NCBI RefSeq assembly: GCF_000011645.1
Contig: NC_006270.3
Coordinates: 927,501 to 991,500 of the forward strand
Length of the DNA stretch: 64,000 bases
Source of the DNA: Bacillus licheniformis DSM 13 = ATCC 14580
GTDB lineage: Bacteria; Bacillota; Bacilli; Bacillales; Bacillaceae
Direction of reading: 5' to 3'
Positions within the stretch are counted from its first letter, which is position 1; each line of letters begins with the position of its first letter. The notes below the pieces were generated by a model, which worked only from the letters and a program-made list of their open reading frames with translations, was not told the origin of the DNA and made no database searches. The position numbers were made by a program, and so were the translations under genes. This document shows, in pieces, positions 25,659 to 34,257 of the stretch.

Positions 25659-25679
25659 AAATCGTAATCATTACGCTTT
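25659..25679 (+). promoter_or_regulatory. Zur box before the alternative S14 gene
   Basis: The two arms AAATCGTAAT and ATTACGCTTT flank one central base and match the Bacillus Zur consensus except for one base. Zinc-loaded Zur should repress the downstream gene. Confidence 0.9.
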
Positions 25680-25701
25680 GGAATAAAGGAGGATACTCAG
25701 A

Positions 25702-25971
25702 GTGGCCAAGAAATCAAAAATTGCTAAAGAAAAAAAGCGCCAAAAGCTTGTTGAACAATATGCAGAACTCAGAAAAGAACTAAAAGAAAAAGGCGATTAC
25801 AGAGCTTTGAGCAAGCTTCCGCGCGACTCGGCGCCAGCAAGGCTGCATAACCGCTGCGAAGTGACCGGAAGGCCGAGAGGATATATGAGAAAGTTTAAAA
25901 TGTCGCGGATCGCGTTCAGAGAATTAGCATATAAAGGCCAGATTCCAGGTGTGAAGAAATCCAGCTGGTAA
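25702..25971 (+). CDS. rpsN2: Zinc-independent 30S ribosomal protein S14 paralogue (89 aa)
   Basis: An S14 of the longer type without the CxxC zinc ribbon (RLHNRCEVTGRPRGYMRKFKM has a single Cys), corresponding to B. subtilis YhzA/RpsNB. It replaces the zinc-binding S14 when zinc is scarce, freeing zinc and keeping ribosome assembly going. AAAGGAGG precedes GTG 25702. The Zur box 23 bases upstream gives the expected control. Confidence 0.95.
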   Translation: MAKKSKIAKEKKRQKLVEQYAELRKELKEKGDYRALSKLPRDSAPARLHNRCEVTGRPRGYMRKFKMSRIAFRELAYKGQIPGVKKSSW

Positions 25972-25995
25972 TCTGTCAATGTCCGGAAAAAAGCT

Positions 25996-26022
25996 GCCGA
26001 TGTTAAATCGGCGTTTTTTTTT
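25996..26022 (+). terminator. Terminator after rpsN2
   Basis: GCCGAT and ATCGGC with a short loop and a long T run. Confidence 0.8.
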
Positions 26023-26043
26023 CGACAAATTTTTAATATACCC

Positions 26044-26072
26044 TTGACGAAATTTTAATAAACGTGTAACAT
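26044..26072 (+). promoter_or_regulatory. Promoter of tRNA-Gly
   Basis: TTGACG and TAACAT with 17-base spacing, about 42 bases before the tRNA. Confidence 0.5.
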
Positions 26073-26113
26073 AATAAAAGTCAAAACGATGATGTTGTTT
26101 TTAGTGATCATAT

Positions 26114-26187
26114 GCGGGTGTAGTTTAGTGGTAAAACCTCAGCCTTCCAAGCTGATGTCGTGGGTTCGATTCCCATCACCCGCTCCA
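26114..26187 (+). tRNA. tRNA-Gly (anticodon TCC)
   Basis: The acceptor stem GCGGGTG pairs with CACCCGC. The anticodon loop CTTCCAA carries TCC and the T loop is GGGTTCGATTCCC. The encoded CCA end is present. Confidence 0.97.
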
Positions 26188-26201
26188 TACATACTGTTTA
26201 T

Positions 26202-26247
26202 AACGCAGTGTTTCGTTTCTCAGATTAAACGAAGCATTGCGTTTTTT
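26202..26247 (+). terminator. Terminator of tRNA-Gly
   Basis: A long imperfect stem from AACGCAGTGTTTCGTTT and AAACGAAGCATTGCGTT, followed by six T. Confidence 0.85.
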
Positions 26248-26265
26248 CATGTATGAAATCATCAT

Positions 26266-26297
26266 AAAAAACCTGCTCTTTTCAAGAACAGGTTTTT
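26266..26297. terminator. Terminator of the B3/B4-domain gene
   Basis: AAAAACCTGCTCTT and AAGAACAGGTTTTT pair (one mismatch), giving A and T tracts for both directions. It overlaps the stop codon of the minus-strand gene. Confidence 0.8.
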
Positions 26298-26925
26298 ACG
26301 GAAAGACGGCTGAAATGTGCCTGCCGCCGTGAATTTGTTCAAACATTTTTGTCAAAGAATCGAGCAGCCGGCTGGCTTCTTCTTTAGATAATGACGGCCT
26401 GAAAAAGACGAGCTGCAAGGCATCTTTTGTGTCCGCTCCTGCATGATGAAGACTGAGGTTTTCGGTGATCGTGCCGAATGCTCCCGCATCATCGGAGAAC
26501 GTGATGATCTCGTCCGGGCCGCCGGGTTCGATTTTGATCGGACCCTTCAAATTCCGGGCGTCATATATATGAACCGGAATCAAATATTTGAGAGAGAAAA
26601 AACGGCTCAGATCAACCGCCGAATTTTTCGGCTCGACAAAGCGCTGCTCTTTGATGTCTTCCAGCATCCGTTCGAGTCCGCTTTCCCGGCCTGAAAAAGA
26701 CGGATTCAGCTCCCTGAAGGCATCATGCCATTCTTTTACGGCCGATTCATCTTCGATACTGCGGTCGGCATAGTCAAAAAACAGCGATTCCTGAAAAAGG
26801 CGGAGCCGGCCTTTAAGCATTTGCGGGGAGCCGTTGATCTCAATACCTTGATATAACACAGCGCCAACCTTAAATGAAGGAATACGGTTTAAAATAGCAG
26901 GCGCAATTTGCAAACGAAGTTCCAA
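26296..26925 (-). CDS. B3/B4 tRNA-binding-like domain protein (about 209 aa)
   Basis: The central region (NSAVDLSRFFSLKYLIPVHIYD, ITFSDDAGAFGTITEN) matches the B3/B4 domain found in the phenylalanyl-tRNA synthetase beta chain and in free-standing proteins that may edit mischarged tRNA. A TATAAT sits so close upstream that the GTG at 26955 would be at the very 5' end of the mRNA. I therefore prefer TTG 26925, preceded by CGGGAG. Function is inferred from the domain alone. Confidence 0.75.
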   Translation of the reverse strand: MELRLQIAPAILNRIPSFKVGAVLYQGIEINGSPQMLKGRLRLFQESLFFDYADRSIEDESAVKEWHDAFRELNPSFSGRESGLERMLEDIKEQRFVEPKNSAVDLSRFFSLKYLIPVHIYDARNLKGPIKIEPGGPDEIITFSDDAGAFGTITENLSLHHAGADTKDALQLVFFRPSLSKEEASRLLDSLTKMFEQIHGGRHISAVFP

Positions 26926-27005
26926 TTTTAATTCAACTCCCGTGTCATGGTACACTCTATTATACAGAGAGCGAAAACGAAAACAAAGAAAGGAGGCTCT
27001 GCGCG

Positions 27006-28154
27006 ATGGATGTGAAAAAACTGAAACAGGATGTCATCGAATTCGCACAGCAAATCGGCATTGATAAAATCCGGTTCGCCAGTGCAGATACATTTGAAAC
27101 ATTAAAAGAACGATTGATTGAGAACCGGGCCCTTGGCTATGAATCAGGCTTTGAAGAACCCGATCTTGAAAAACGGACGAACCCGGATCTGCTTTTGCCG
27201 AAGGCGAAGTCGATTATCGCCATCGCCCTTGCATACCCCTCAAAAATGAAAGACGCGCCGAGAAGCAAGAAAGGCGAACGAAGGGGCATCTTTTGCAGAG
27301 CTTCCTGGGGAAAGGATTATCATCATGTCCTGCGCGAAAAGCTTGATCAGCTTGAAGAATTTTTGAAAGCACAGCGAAGCGATGTCAGAACGAAGTCGAT
27401 GGTGGACACCGGTGAGCTTTCAGACAGAGCTGTCGCAGAGCGTGCGGGCATCGGCTGGAGCGGAAAGAACTGCATGATCATTACGCCTGAATTCGGATCT
27501 TACGTTTACTTGGCGGAAATGATTACGAATATTCCCTTTGAGCCTGATGAGAGGATCGAAGACCAATGCGGCTCATGCAACAAGTGCATCGAGGCATGCC
27601 CGACCGGCGCGCTCGTCAAGCCTGGGCAGCTCAACTCCCAGCGCTGCATCGCTTTTCAGACGCAGACAAAGGGTTTTCTGCCTGACGAGTTCCGTACGAA
27701 AATCGGAAACAGGATCTACGGCTGTGATACGTGCCAGATGGTATGCCCGAAAAATAAAGGGGTCGATTTTCATCTGCATCCTGAAATGGAGCCGGACCCT
27801 GAGATTGCCAAGCCGCTTTTAAAGCCGCTTCTGACGATGTCGAATCGCGAATTCAAAGAAAAGTTCGGCCACGTGGCCGGCTCATGGAGAGGCAAAAAGC
27901 CGATTCAGAGAAATGCGATTATCGCACTTGCCCATTTTAAAGAAACGGACGCTCTCCCTGAACTGATTGAGCTGATGCACAAAGATCCGCGGCCGGTCAT
28001 CAGGGGAACCGCCGCATGGGCTGTCGGAAAGATCGGCGGAGCGGATGTGATGAGTGAATTGGAGCGCGCGCTCGCGCACGAGCAGGATGAAGACGCAAAA
28101 GCTGAAATTCAAAAAGGCATCGGCCTGTTAAAAGAAACGAGTGCGACTAATTGA
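27006..28154 (+). CDS. queG: Epoxyqueuosine reductase QueG (382 aa)
   Basis: Performs the last step of queuosine synthesis in tRNA, reducing epoxyqueuosine with a cobalamin and two iron-sulfur clusters. Two cluster motifs are intact: CGSCNKCIEACPTGAL and CDTCQMVCPKN. The active-site region DTGELSDRAVAERAGIGWSG is conserved. A carboxy-terminal HEAT-like repeat region (RNAIIALAHFKE and following) binds tRNA. Known as yhbA in B. subtilis. GAAAGGAGG precedes ATG 27006. Confidence 0.95.
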   Translation: MDVKKLKQDVIEFAQQIGIDKIRFASADTFETLKERLIENRALGYESGFEEPDLEKRTNPDLLLPKAKSIIAIALAYPSKMKDAPRSKKGERRGIFCRASWGKDYHHVLREKLDQLEEFLKAQRSDVRTKSMVDTGELSDRAVAERAGIGWSGKNCMIITPEFGSYVYLAEMITNIPFEPDERIEDQCGSCNKCIEACPTGALVKPGQLNSQRCIAFQTQTKGFLPDEFRTKIGNRIYGCDTCQMVCPKNKGVDFHLHPEMEPDPEIAKPLLKPLLTMSNREFKEKFGHVAGSWRGKKPIQRNAIIALAHFKETDALPELIELMHKDPRPVIRGTAAWAVGKIGGADVMSELERALAHEQDEDAKAEIQKGIGLLKETSATN

Positions 28155-28166
28155 GGGCTGTCCTGA

Positions 28167-28205
28167 CATATGTTTAATGATGAGAAACGAATTAACAAAC
28201 ATATG
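28167..28205. repeat. Inverted repeat between queG and yhbB
   Basis: CATATGTTT (28167-28175) and AAACATATG (28197-28205) are perfect 9-base arms around a 21-base spacer. There is no T run, so it is not a terminator. A regulator site or mRNA hairpin just before the yhbB start is possible. Confidence 0.55.
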
Positions 28206-28217
28206 GTGGTGTAGCCC

Positions 28218-29123
28218 TTGAAACAGATCATCGAGCAGCTCCTGAAAGCCAGACTTCAATACTTAATTAACGGCAATGATGAAACAAACTGGCGGGATGC
28301 CGGAGGTTTTGAAGTCATTGAACGGAAGCGGAGGCTTTTTCAAAAACGCGGCGTGCATATCGTGAAGGCCAATATAGAAGCGGCTGTAAAAGAGCATTGG
28401 CTTGATGAAGACGGCGCGTCACATGTGAACTATCAAACCCATACCGCATATTTGTGCAAAGACGGGGATGATATGTATATGGAAGAACATATGGAAGACA
28501 GAAACGCCCTTTTGTATGATCAGATGGTCATTAAAGACTCCGAGGCCCTGCGTCCGGCCGCACAGTCTCATCCTGAGCCTGAAAACGGCGATGAAGATAT
28601 GCGCGAATTGCTGGGAAGGGCGTTCCGCTATGACCGGCTTGCCGCGGTGCGCTATGCTGAAACGTATTGGAATAAACGAAATCCTGCTTATAAAAACTTT
28701 GAAGACAATTGCACAAACTTTATTTCCCAGTGCATAAGGGCCGGAGATGCGCCGATGCGCGGCTATCCGAACAGAGGCAAGGGCTGGTGGATGCAAAACC
28801 ATTCCTGGAGCTACAGCTGGACTGTCGCTCATTCGCTCAGAACCTTTTTGAAGCATTCAAAAGCCGGTCTCCGAGCGGTTCAAAAGCCGGCTGCGAAAGA
28901 GCTGATCGAAGGCGATGTCATCTGCTATGATTTTAACGGAGACGGCAGATTTGACCACGTGGCCCTTGTGACAGCGAAGGATAAAAGCAATATGCCGCTG
29001 GTGAACGCGCAAACGCACGACTGCCGGATGAGGTACTGGTCTTACGAAGATTCGCCTGCTTATACTTCATCGATTCGATATGCGTTTTTTCATATATCAG
29101 ATGATACGACAAAATCGAAATGA
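28218..29123 (+). CDS. yhbB: Putative amidase-domain protein YhbB (301 aa)
   Basis: The second half (RLAAVRYAETYWNKRNPAYKNF, then EDNCTNFISQCIRAG with the likely catalytic Cys, and later FDHVALVTAKD with a His) is the putative amidase domain of the NlpC/P60-like amidase_6 family. The first 120 residues are unassigned. There is no signal peptide, which fits a protein made in the mother cell or forespore. TTG 28218 with GGTGGTG upstream. Probable role: peptidoglycan or peptide amide cleavage during sporulation (inferred). Confidence 0.85.
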   Translation: MKQIIEQLLKARLQYLINGNDETNWRDAGGFEVIERKRRLFQKRGVHIVKANIEAAVKEHWLDEDGASHVNYQTHTAYLCKDGDDMYMEEHMEDRNALLYDQMVIKDSEALRPAAQSHPEPENGDEDMRELLGRAFRYDRLAAVRYAETYWNKRNPAYKNFEDNCTNFISQCIRAGDAPMRGYPNRGKGWWMQNHSWSYSWTVAHSLRTFLKHSKAGLRAVQKPAAKELIEGDVICYDFNGDGRFDHVALVTAKDKSNMPLVNAQTHDCRMRYWSYEDSPAYTSSIRYAFFHISDDTTKSK

Positions 29124-29166
29124 GTGGTATAATAAACAGCGGATTAGAAAAACAGAGGTGAATACT

Positions 29167-29640
29167 TTGGCATTGCATGTCGTACTATATCAACCAGAAA
29201 TTCCTGCAAACACAGGAAATATCGCACGGACTTGTGCAGCAACAGATACAACACTTCATTTAATCAGACCGCTCGGCTTTTCAACCGACGATAAAATGCT
29301 CAAGCGGGCAGGTCTTGATTATTGGGAATTCGTCAATGTCGTCTACCACGACTCATTGGATGAATTGTTTGATGCCCATCCTGAAGGCCGTTTTTTCTTC
29401 ATTACAAAGTTCGGTCAAAAACCGCACACTTCATTTGATTATTCAGATCAAAACGAAGATTACTTCTTTGTCTTCGGCAGAGAGACGAACGGCTTGCCGA
29501 AAGAGCTGATCGAACAAAACATGGATCGCTGTCTGCGCCTGCCGATGACAGAGCACGTCAGATCACTGAACTTATCAAACACTGCGGCAATCCTCGTGTA
29601 TGAGGCGCTTCGCCAGCAGAATTACAGAGATTTGACTTAA
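29167..29640 (+). CDS. trmL: tRNA (cytidine/uridine-2'-O-) wobble methyltransferase TrmL (157 aa)
   Basis: A SPOUT-fold enzyme that methylates the ribose at the wobble base of tRNA-Leu. The family motifs are present: LYQPEIPANTGNIART at the start, FGRETNGLP in the middle and the knot region RLPMTEHVRSLNLSNTAAILVYEALRQ (quoted here in part). TTG 29167 with AGAGGTG is the start; the longer frame from 29080 runs over the yhbB end. Called cspR in B. subtilis. Confidence 0.94.
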   Translation: MALHVVLYQPEIPANTGNIARTCAATDTTLHLIRPLGFSTDDKMLKRAGLDYWEFVNVVYHDSLDELFDAHPEGRFFFITKFGQKPHTSFDYSDQNEDYFFVFGRETNGLPKELIEQNMDRCLRLPMTEHVRSLNLSNTAAILVYEALRQQNYRDLT

Positions 29641-29646
29641 TAGGTA

Positions 29647-29679
29647 AAGAGCCCTTTTTCAAAAGGGGCTCTTTTTTTG
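29647..29679 (+). terminator. Terminator of trmL
   Basis: AAGAGCCCTTTTT pairs with AAAAGGGGCTCTT and is followed by a T run. Confidence 0.85.
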
Positions 29680-29687
29680 TTTTCCAA

Positions 29688-29707
29688 TGTAACAGTGTTA
29701 TGTTACA
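29688..29707. promoter_or_regulatory. Inverted repeat operator candidate before yhbD
   Basis: TGTAACA-GTGTTA-TGTTACA: perfect 7-base arms, 24 bases before the yhbD start, in the position of a core promoter. The central 14 bases recur at 31789-31802. Confidence 0.6.
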
Positions 29708-29731
29708 ATGTGTGTGAAGGAGCTGAAACAG

Positions 29732-30346
29732 ATGGTTCAGGATGATTTAATTTCAAAAAAAGAGCTGCTGGATTTGACTTCGATCTCGTACGGACAGCTC
29801 TATAGATGGAAACGGAAAAATTTAATACCTGAAGAGTGGTTTATCCGGAAGTCTACGTTCACCGGACAAGAAACGTTTTTTCCGAGGGAAGACATTTTAA
29901 AAAGAATTGAAACCATTCAAAGCATGAAAGAAAACCTTTCCCTTGATGAGATGGCGGAAATGTTTTCGCCCGATTTGACCGAACTAAACGCGAGCCGCGG
30001 GGAGCTGCTAAAAAAAGGCATCGTTTCAGAAGCGGTCATGGCGTTTTTTGAAGAATGCACCGGAAAACGCGATCATCCATTTAATTTGACAGAAGCACTT
30101 GCGGCTTATGTGCTGGAAGGCTTGCTTCAATCCGGCGACATCAGCCTGGATGAAGGGAAAATGGTGCTGGATGTCATCATGTCGAACGAGGCGGAAAACA
30201 AGGGAAGGCTGCTTGTGCTCCGGAAGCTCGGCGTTGCAACATGTCTGATTGCCGAGGGCAGCATTGTGTTGGAAAAGGGAGTCAAGGTAGCCGCTGACAT
30301 CAATCTGGCGGCGAGCAGTGAAGAATTGAAAACAAAATTCATGTAA
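29732..30346 (+). CDS. yhbD: MerR-like DNA-binding protein YhbD (204 aa)
   Basis: The amino-terminal winged-helix segment (ISKKELLDLTSISYGQLYRWKRKNLIP shown in part; it ends PREDILKRIETIQ) is MerR-like. A helical domain of unknown ligand follows. Start ATG 29732 has GAAGGAG upstream; the longer frame from 29708 lies inside the operator. It heads an operon with the bactofilin genes bacE and bacF, 14 bases upstream of bacE. Probably regulates that operon, perhaps through the inverted repeat at 29688. Confidence 0.87.
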   Translation: MVQDDLISKKELLDLTSISYGQLYRWKRKNLIPEEWFIRKSTFTGQETFFPREDILKRIETIQSMKENLSLDEMAEMFSPDLTELNASRGELLKKGIVSEAVMAFFEECTGKRDHPFNLTEALAAYVLEGLLQSGDISLDEGKMVLDVIMSNEAENKGRLLVLRKLGVATCLIAEGSIVLEKGVKVAADINLAASSEELKTKFM

Positions 30347-30360
30347 TTGGAGGATCAAAG

Positions 30361-31071
30361 ATGGAGAATTTATTGATAAACGGATTCGGCAGTTCAGGCG
30401 GAGGCGCGTATCAAACGGTTGAGTTAAACGGCAAAGGTACGATTAACGGCGATATTGACTGCGAAAGGTTCAGCTGCAGCGGCACCGGGACTGTAAACGG
30501 AGACGTAAAAGCGGATGAGCTGAGAATCAGCGGCCATGCAAAACTAAACGGCGCCATCGAGGCTTCAAAGGTTAGAATTGATGGTTCTGCAAAAGTGGAT
30601 GGCGATGTCGAAGCAGAAAAGCTTAAAATCTTAGGCTACGCCGGCATTAGCGGACATGTGAAAGGCGACGAAGCGATCGTTCGCGGAAAAACGTCGATCG
30701 GCAAAGACTGCCAAGTGGAACATTTTTCTGCAGAAGGCTATTTTACAATCGACGGGCTGTTAAACGCGGAGCAAATCGAAATTAAGGTTCACGGCGGCGA
30801 AAGTAAAGTGAAAGAAATCGGCTGCCGGAGGATCGTCTGCACTGCACATCAATCGAAGCTGTTCTCGTTTTTATCGGAGCTTATTTCTCCTCCAAGGCTG
30901 TCTGCCGAGCTGATTGAAGGGGATCATATCGAACTTGCCAATACGACCGCAAAAGTTGTCCGCGGCAATTCGGTTATCATCGGCGAAAATTGCGACATCG
31001 GCCTGATTGAGTATAAGGAAGATATCCGGGTGGCCGAAACGGCAAAAGTCGGAGAGAAAAGGAAATTATAG
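30361..31071 (+). CDS. bacE: Bactofilin BacE (236 aa)
   Basis: A polymer-forming bactofilin with the repeated beta-helix pattern (TINGDIDCERFSCSGTGTVN, NGAIEASKVRIDGSAKVDGD and further turns). B. subtilis BacE (YhbE) and its partner form membrane-bound complexes needed for flagellar assembly. GGAGG precedes ATG 30361. The gene is paired with bacF, which shares the same repeat scheme. Confidence 0.9.
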   Translation: MENLLINGFGSSGGGAYQTVELNGKGTINGDIDCERFSCSGTGTVNGDVKADELRISGHAKLNGAIEASKVRIDGSAKVDGDVEAEKLKILGYAGISGHVKGDEAIVRGKTSIGKDCQVEHFSAEGYFTIDGLLNAEQIEIKVHGGESKVKEIGCRRIVCTAHQSKLFSFLSELISPPRLSAELIEGDHIELANTTAKVVRGNSVIIGENCDIGLIEYKEDIRVAETAKVGEKRKL

Positions 31072-31085
31072 CGGAGGGATAGGAC

Positions 31086-31787
31086 ATGAAGAAACACGAC
31101 TTGAAAATACACGGATCCGGAAGCGCGGGGGGCGGATCATTCCATCGTGTTCTCATTAGAGGTGAAGGAATGATCACGGGAAACATTGATTGCGAAAAAT
31201 TCAGTACACACGGTACAAGCGAACTGTCAGGCGACGCGAAAATTAAAAGCTTTAGTGTACACGGGGAAACAGAGATCCGGGGGAGGCTGAAAGCTGACAA
31301 AGCCAGAGTATACGGCACGGCGGATGTTTCTGAGAACGCCGAGATCAGCGATGCAGCCGTGAAAGGCATCATCAATATCGGGGGAAATATGACGGCTGAC
31401 ACTTGCGATGTCAAAGGCGCCCTGAACGTAAGAGGCGATTGCGAGGCAGAGGATTTTAAACTGACGGGCAGCCTGGATGTAAAGGGCCTCCTGAACGCAG
31501 GTGTGATTGACATCGGCTTAAAGTACGGAAACAGTTCGATTGGCGATATCGGCGGTACGGATATTAAGATCGTCAATAAACGCGGGCTGTTGTTTAATAG
31601 AAACGGAGGTACTCTCTCGGCAGGGACGATTGAAGGAGACGATATTTACCTGGAAAACACGGCGGCCCGAATGGTCAGAGGAAACCGCGTGCATATAGGA
31701 CCGGGATGCAAGATTGAGAAAGTTGAATACAAGAGCAGCTACCGGGTATCTCCGAAGTCTGAGGTAAATGAGGATCAACAGCAATAA
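31086..31787 (+). CDS. bacF: Bactofilin BacF (233 aa)
   Basis: Paralogue of BacE with the same beta-helix rungs (ITGNIDCEKFSTHGTSELSG and similar) and a related carboxy-terminal half (TLSAGTIEGDDIYLENTAAR). Expected to co-assemble with BacE. GCGGAGG precedes ATG 31086, 14 bases after bacE. Last gene of the yhbD-bacE-bacF operon. Confidence 0.9.
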   Translation: MKKHDLKIHGSGSAGGGSFHRVLIRGEGMITGNIDCEKFSTHGTSELSGDAKIKSFSVHGETEIRGRLKADKARVYGTADVSENAEISDAAVKGIINIGGNMTADTCDVKGALNVRGDCEAEDFKLTGSLDVKGLLNAGVIDIGLKYGNSSIGDIGGTDIKIVNKRGLLFNRNGGTLSAGTIEGDDIYLENTAARMVRGNRVHIGPGCKIEKVEYKSSYRVSPKSEVNEDQQQ

Positions 31788-31804
31788 AACAGTGTTATGT
31801 TGTG

Positions 31805-31846
31805 AAAAAAGGGATGGCTTTAAAAGTGAGCCATCCTTTTTTCTTT
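31805..31846 (+). terminator. Terminator of the yhbD-bacE-bacF operon
   Basis: GGGATGGCT and AGCCATCCT form the stem core, followed by a T-rich tract. Confidence 0.8.
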
Positions 31847-31853
31847 TTTAATT

Positions 31854-31940
31854 TTACTTTCCGGGTTTGCTTTCGTATCCGGCAGTAAATATGGATACGA
31901 GAAACGCGAGGATGACCCCCATCATGATCAGCGTTCTCAT
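31854..31940 (-). CDS. Predicted 28-residue membrane micropeptide
   Basis: A short frame on the minus strand has a strong site (GAGAGGGGG, 7 bases before ATG 31940). It encodes one hydrophobic helix (LIMMGVILAFLVSIFTAGY) and a polar tail (ESKPGK). It uses the T-rich end of the facing operon terminator as its own downstream region. Function unknown; such micropeptides often modulate membrane complexes. Ribosome site plus clean helix is the only support. Confidence 0.55.
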   Translation of the reverse strand: MRTLIMMGVILAFLVSIFTAGYESKPGK

Positions 31941-32187
31941 TAAAATCCCCCTCTCATCCTTGATCCCTTGTTGTCATCTGCACCGATGCGGCGAGCCGTT
32001 CCGCAGGAGCACATGCGGACGGAACTTTTCTGCTCTTATTATGAATGGTTTGCTCCAGCCTTGTCAATTCGAGGAAAGTACATTTCATTTTTCATATGAA
32101 AAGCATCTAAAGGGACATCTTCGCATAGAGTGAATGTAACAGTGATTCACTTGGCACCTTGCATTTATCATCATATAGGAGGTTCTT

Positions 32188-34083
32188 ATGGATATATTAA
32201 AAAAGATTGAACAGTATAGAGAGGAAGAGCAGCGTCTGAAATGGGAAGGAACCTTCGCTGAATATCTGGAAATCGTAAGAGAAAATCCGACTGTCGCGCA
32301 ATCTGCTCATTCCCGCGTTTACAATATGATTAAAGACAGCGGCATTGAAGAGAAAGACGGCAAAAAAGTATACAGCTTCTTTGACAAAGAGCTGTTTGGT
32401 CTTGAAGAGCCTTTGGAACGCCTTGTTGAAGAATACTTTCATCCGGCCGCGAAACGCCTTGATGTCAGAAAAAGAATCCTGCTTTTGATGGGGCCTGTCA
32501 GCGGGGGGAAATCGACTTTGGTCACCATGCTGAAAAGGGGGCTTGAAGCATACTCTCTTACAGATGAAGGGGCTGTCTATGCGATTAAGGGCTGCCCAAT
32601 GCATGAAGATCCGCTTCATTTAATCCCTCAGCATCTGCGGGACGATTTTTACAATGAATACGGCATCCGCATTCAAGGAAACCTGTCCCCGTTGAACATG
32701 ATGAGGCTTGAACAGGAATACGGCGGAAGAATAGAAGACGTGAAGGTTGAAAGAATCTTTTTTTCAGAGGATAAACGGACGGGGATCGGCACGTTCAGTC
32801 CGTCAGACCCTAAATCGCAGGATATCGCCGATCTGACGGGAAGCATTGATTTCTCGACGATTGCCGAATACGGATCGGAATCCGATCCGCGCGCATACCG
32901 GTTCGACGGAGAATTAAACAAAGCGAACAGAGGAATGATGGAATTTCAGGAAATGCTGAAATGCGATGAAAAATTCCTCTGGCACCTTTTATCGCTTACA
33001 CAGGAAGGGAATTTCAAAGCGGGCCGGTTCGCGCTCATCTCAGCGGATGAATTGATCGTAGCCCACACGAATGAAACCGAATACCGTTCATTTATATCCA
33101 ATAAGAAAAACGAGGCGCTCCATTCGCGGATTATCGTCATGCCGATTCCATATAATTTAAAAGTATCGGAAGAGGAAAGAATTTATGAGAAAATGATCGC
33201 TGAAAGCGATGTGTCTGATGTTCATATTGCGCCGCACACGCTAAAAGTGGCCGCGATGTTTTCAATTTTGACAAGGCTGAAGGAGCCGAAGAGGTCAGAC
33301 ATTGATCTCGTCAAAAAAATGAGGCTGTATGACGGAGAGAGCGTTGAAGGATACAATTCAGTCGATGTCGAGGATTTGAAAAAAGAATACACTGATGAAG
33401 GAATGAGCGGAATCGATCCGCGTTATGTCATCAACCGGATCTCGTCGACGATCATCCGCAAAAATATGGAGTCGATCAATGCGCTCGATGTCCTCCGTTC
33501 TTTAAAAGAAGGACTCGGCCAGCATCCGTCGATTTCGGCAGAAGACCGCGAGCGCTATTTGAACTTTATTTCCGCCGCCAGAAAAGAGTACGACGAAATG
33601 GCGAAGAAAGAAGTCCAAAAAGCGTTTGTATACTCTTATGAGGAGTCGGCGAAAACGCTGATGGACAATTATCTTGATAATGTCGAAGCGTACTGCAATA
33701 AAATTAAGCTCCGCGATCCGCTGACAGGAGAAGAGATGAATCCGGATGAAAAGCTGATGAGGTCAATAGAAGAACAAATCGGCATTTCCGAAAATGCGAA
33801 AAAGGCATTCCGAGAAGAAATTCTCATCCGCATTTCTGCCTATGCAAGAAAAGGGAAGCGATTTGATTATAATTCCCATGAGCGGCTCAGGGAAGCGATT
33901 CAGAAAAAGCTGTTTGCAGACTTGAAAGATGTCGTCAAAATCACGACGTCGACAAAAACGCCGGACGAACAGCAGCTCAAGAAAATCAACGAGGTCGTCG
34001 CCCGTCTCATTGATGAGCACGGCTACAACTCGACAAGCGCAAACGACCTCTTAAAATATGTAGGAAGCTTATTAAACCGGTAG
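32188..34083 (+). CDS. prkA: Serine protein kinase PrkA / AAA+ protein (631 aa)
   Basis: An AAA+ ATPase with Walker A LMGPVSGGKST and a carboxy-terminal PrkA domain. B. subtilis PrkA is needed for normal sporulation and has been described both as a kinase and as a protease-like ATPase. Family length is normal. ATAGGAGG precedes ATG 32188. It lies next to yhbH, its constant partner. The upstream sequence has a weak SigE-like element near 32115-32136, low confidence. Confidence 0.95.
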   Translation: MDILKKIEQYREEEQRLKWEGTFAEYLEIVRENPTVAQSAHSRVYNMIKDSGIEEKDGKKVYSFFDKELFGLEEPLERLVEEYFHPAAKRLDVRKRILLLMGPVSGGKSTLVTMLKRGLEAYSLTDEGAVYAIKGCPMHEDPLHLIPQHLRDDFYNEYGIRIQGNLSPLNMMRLEQEYGGRIEDVKVERIFFSEDKRTGIGTFSPSDPKSQDIADLTGSIDFSTIAEYGSESDPRAYRFDGELNKANRGMMEFQEMLKCDEKFLWHLLSLTQEGNFKAGRFALISADELIVAHTNETEYRSFISNKKNEALHSRIIVMPIPYNLKVSEEERIYEKMIAESDVSDVHIAPHTLKVAAMFSILTRLKEPKRSDIDLVKKMRLYDGESVEGYNSVDVEDLKKEYTDEGMSGIDPRYVINRISSTIIRKNMESINALDVLRSLKEGLGQHPSISAEDRERYLNFISAARKEYDEMAKKEVQKAFVYSYEESAKTLMDNYLDNVEAYCNKIKLRDPLTGEEMNPDEKLMRSIEEQIGISENAKKAFREEILIRISAYARKGKRFDYNSHERLREAIQKKLFADLKDVVKITTSTKTPDEQQLKKINEVVARLIDEHGYNSTSANDLLKYVGSLLNR

Positions 34084-34089
34084 CTTGAA

Positions 34090-34118
34090 GACCCGTCCGG
34101 AGAAGGGCGGGTCCTTTT
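34090..34118 (+). terminator. Terminator of prkA
   Basis: GACCCGTCC and GGGCGGGTC pair around a short loop, followed by TTTT. Confidence 0.75.
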
Positions 34119-34257
34119 GTCCCATTTTCAAAATTGTTTGTCAAAAGTTATTTGCACCTGCATAAGATAACAATAAACACTTTTAGACTTGCATCCGCAG
34201 GACTTTGACCTATAAACCGAAGCCATTTAAGGGGATTATCAATAAGGAGGGGAATTC

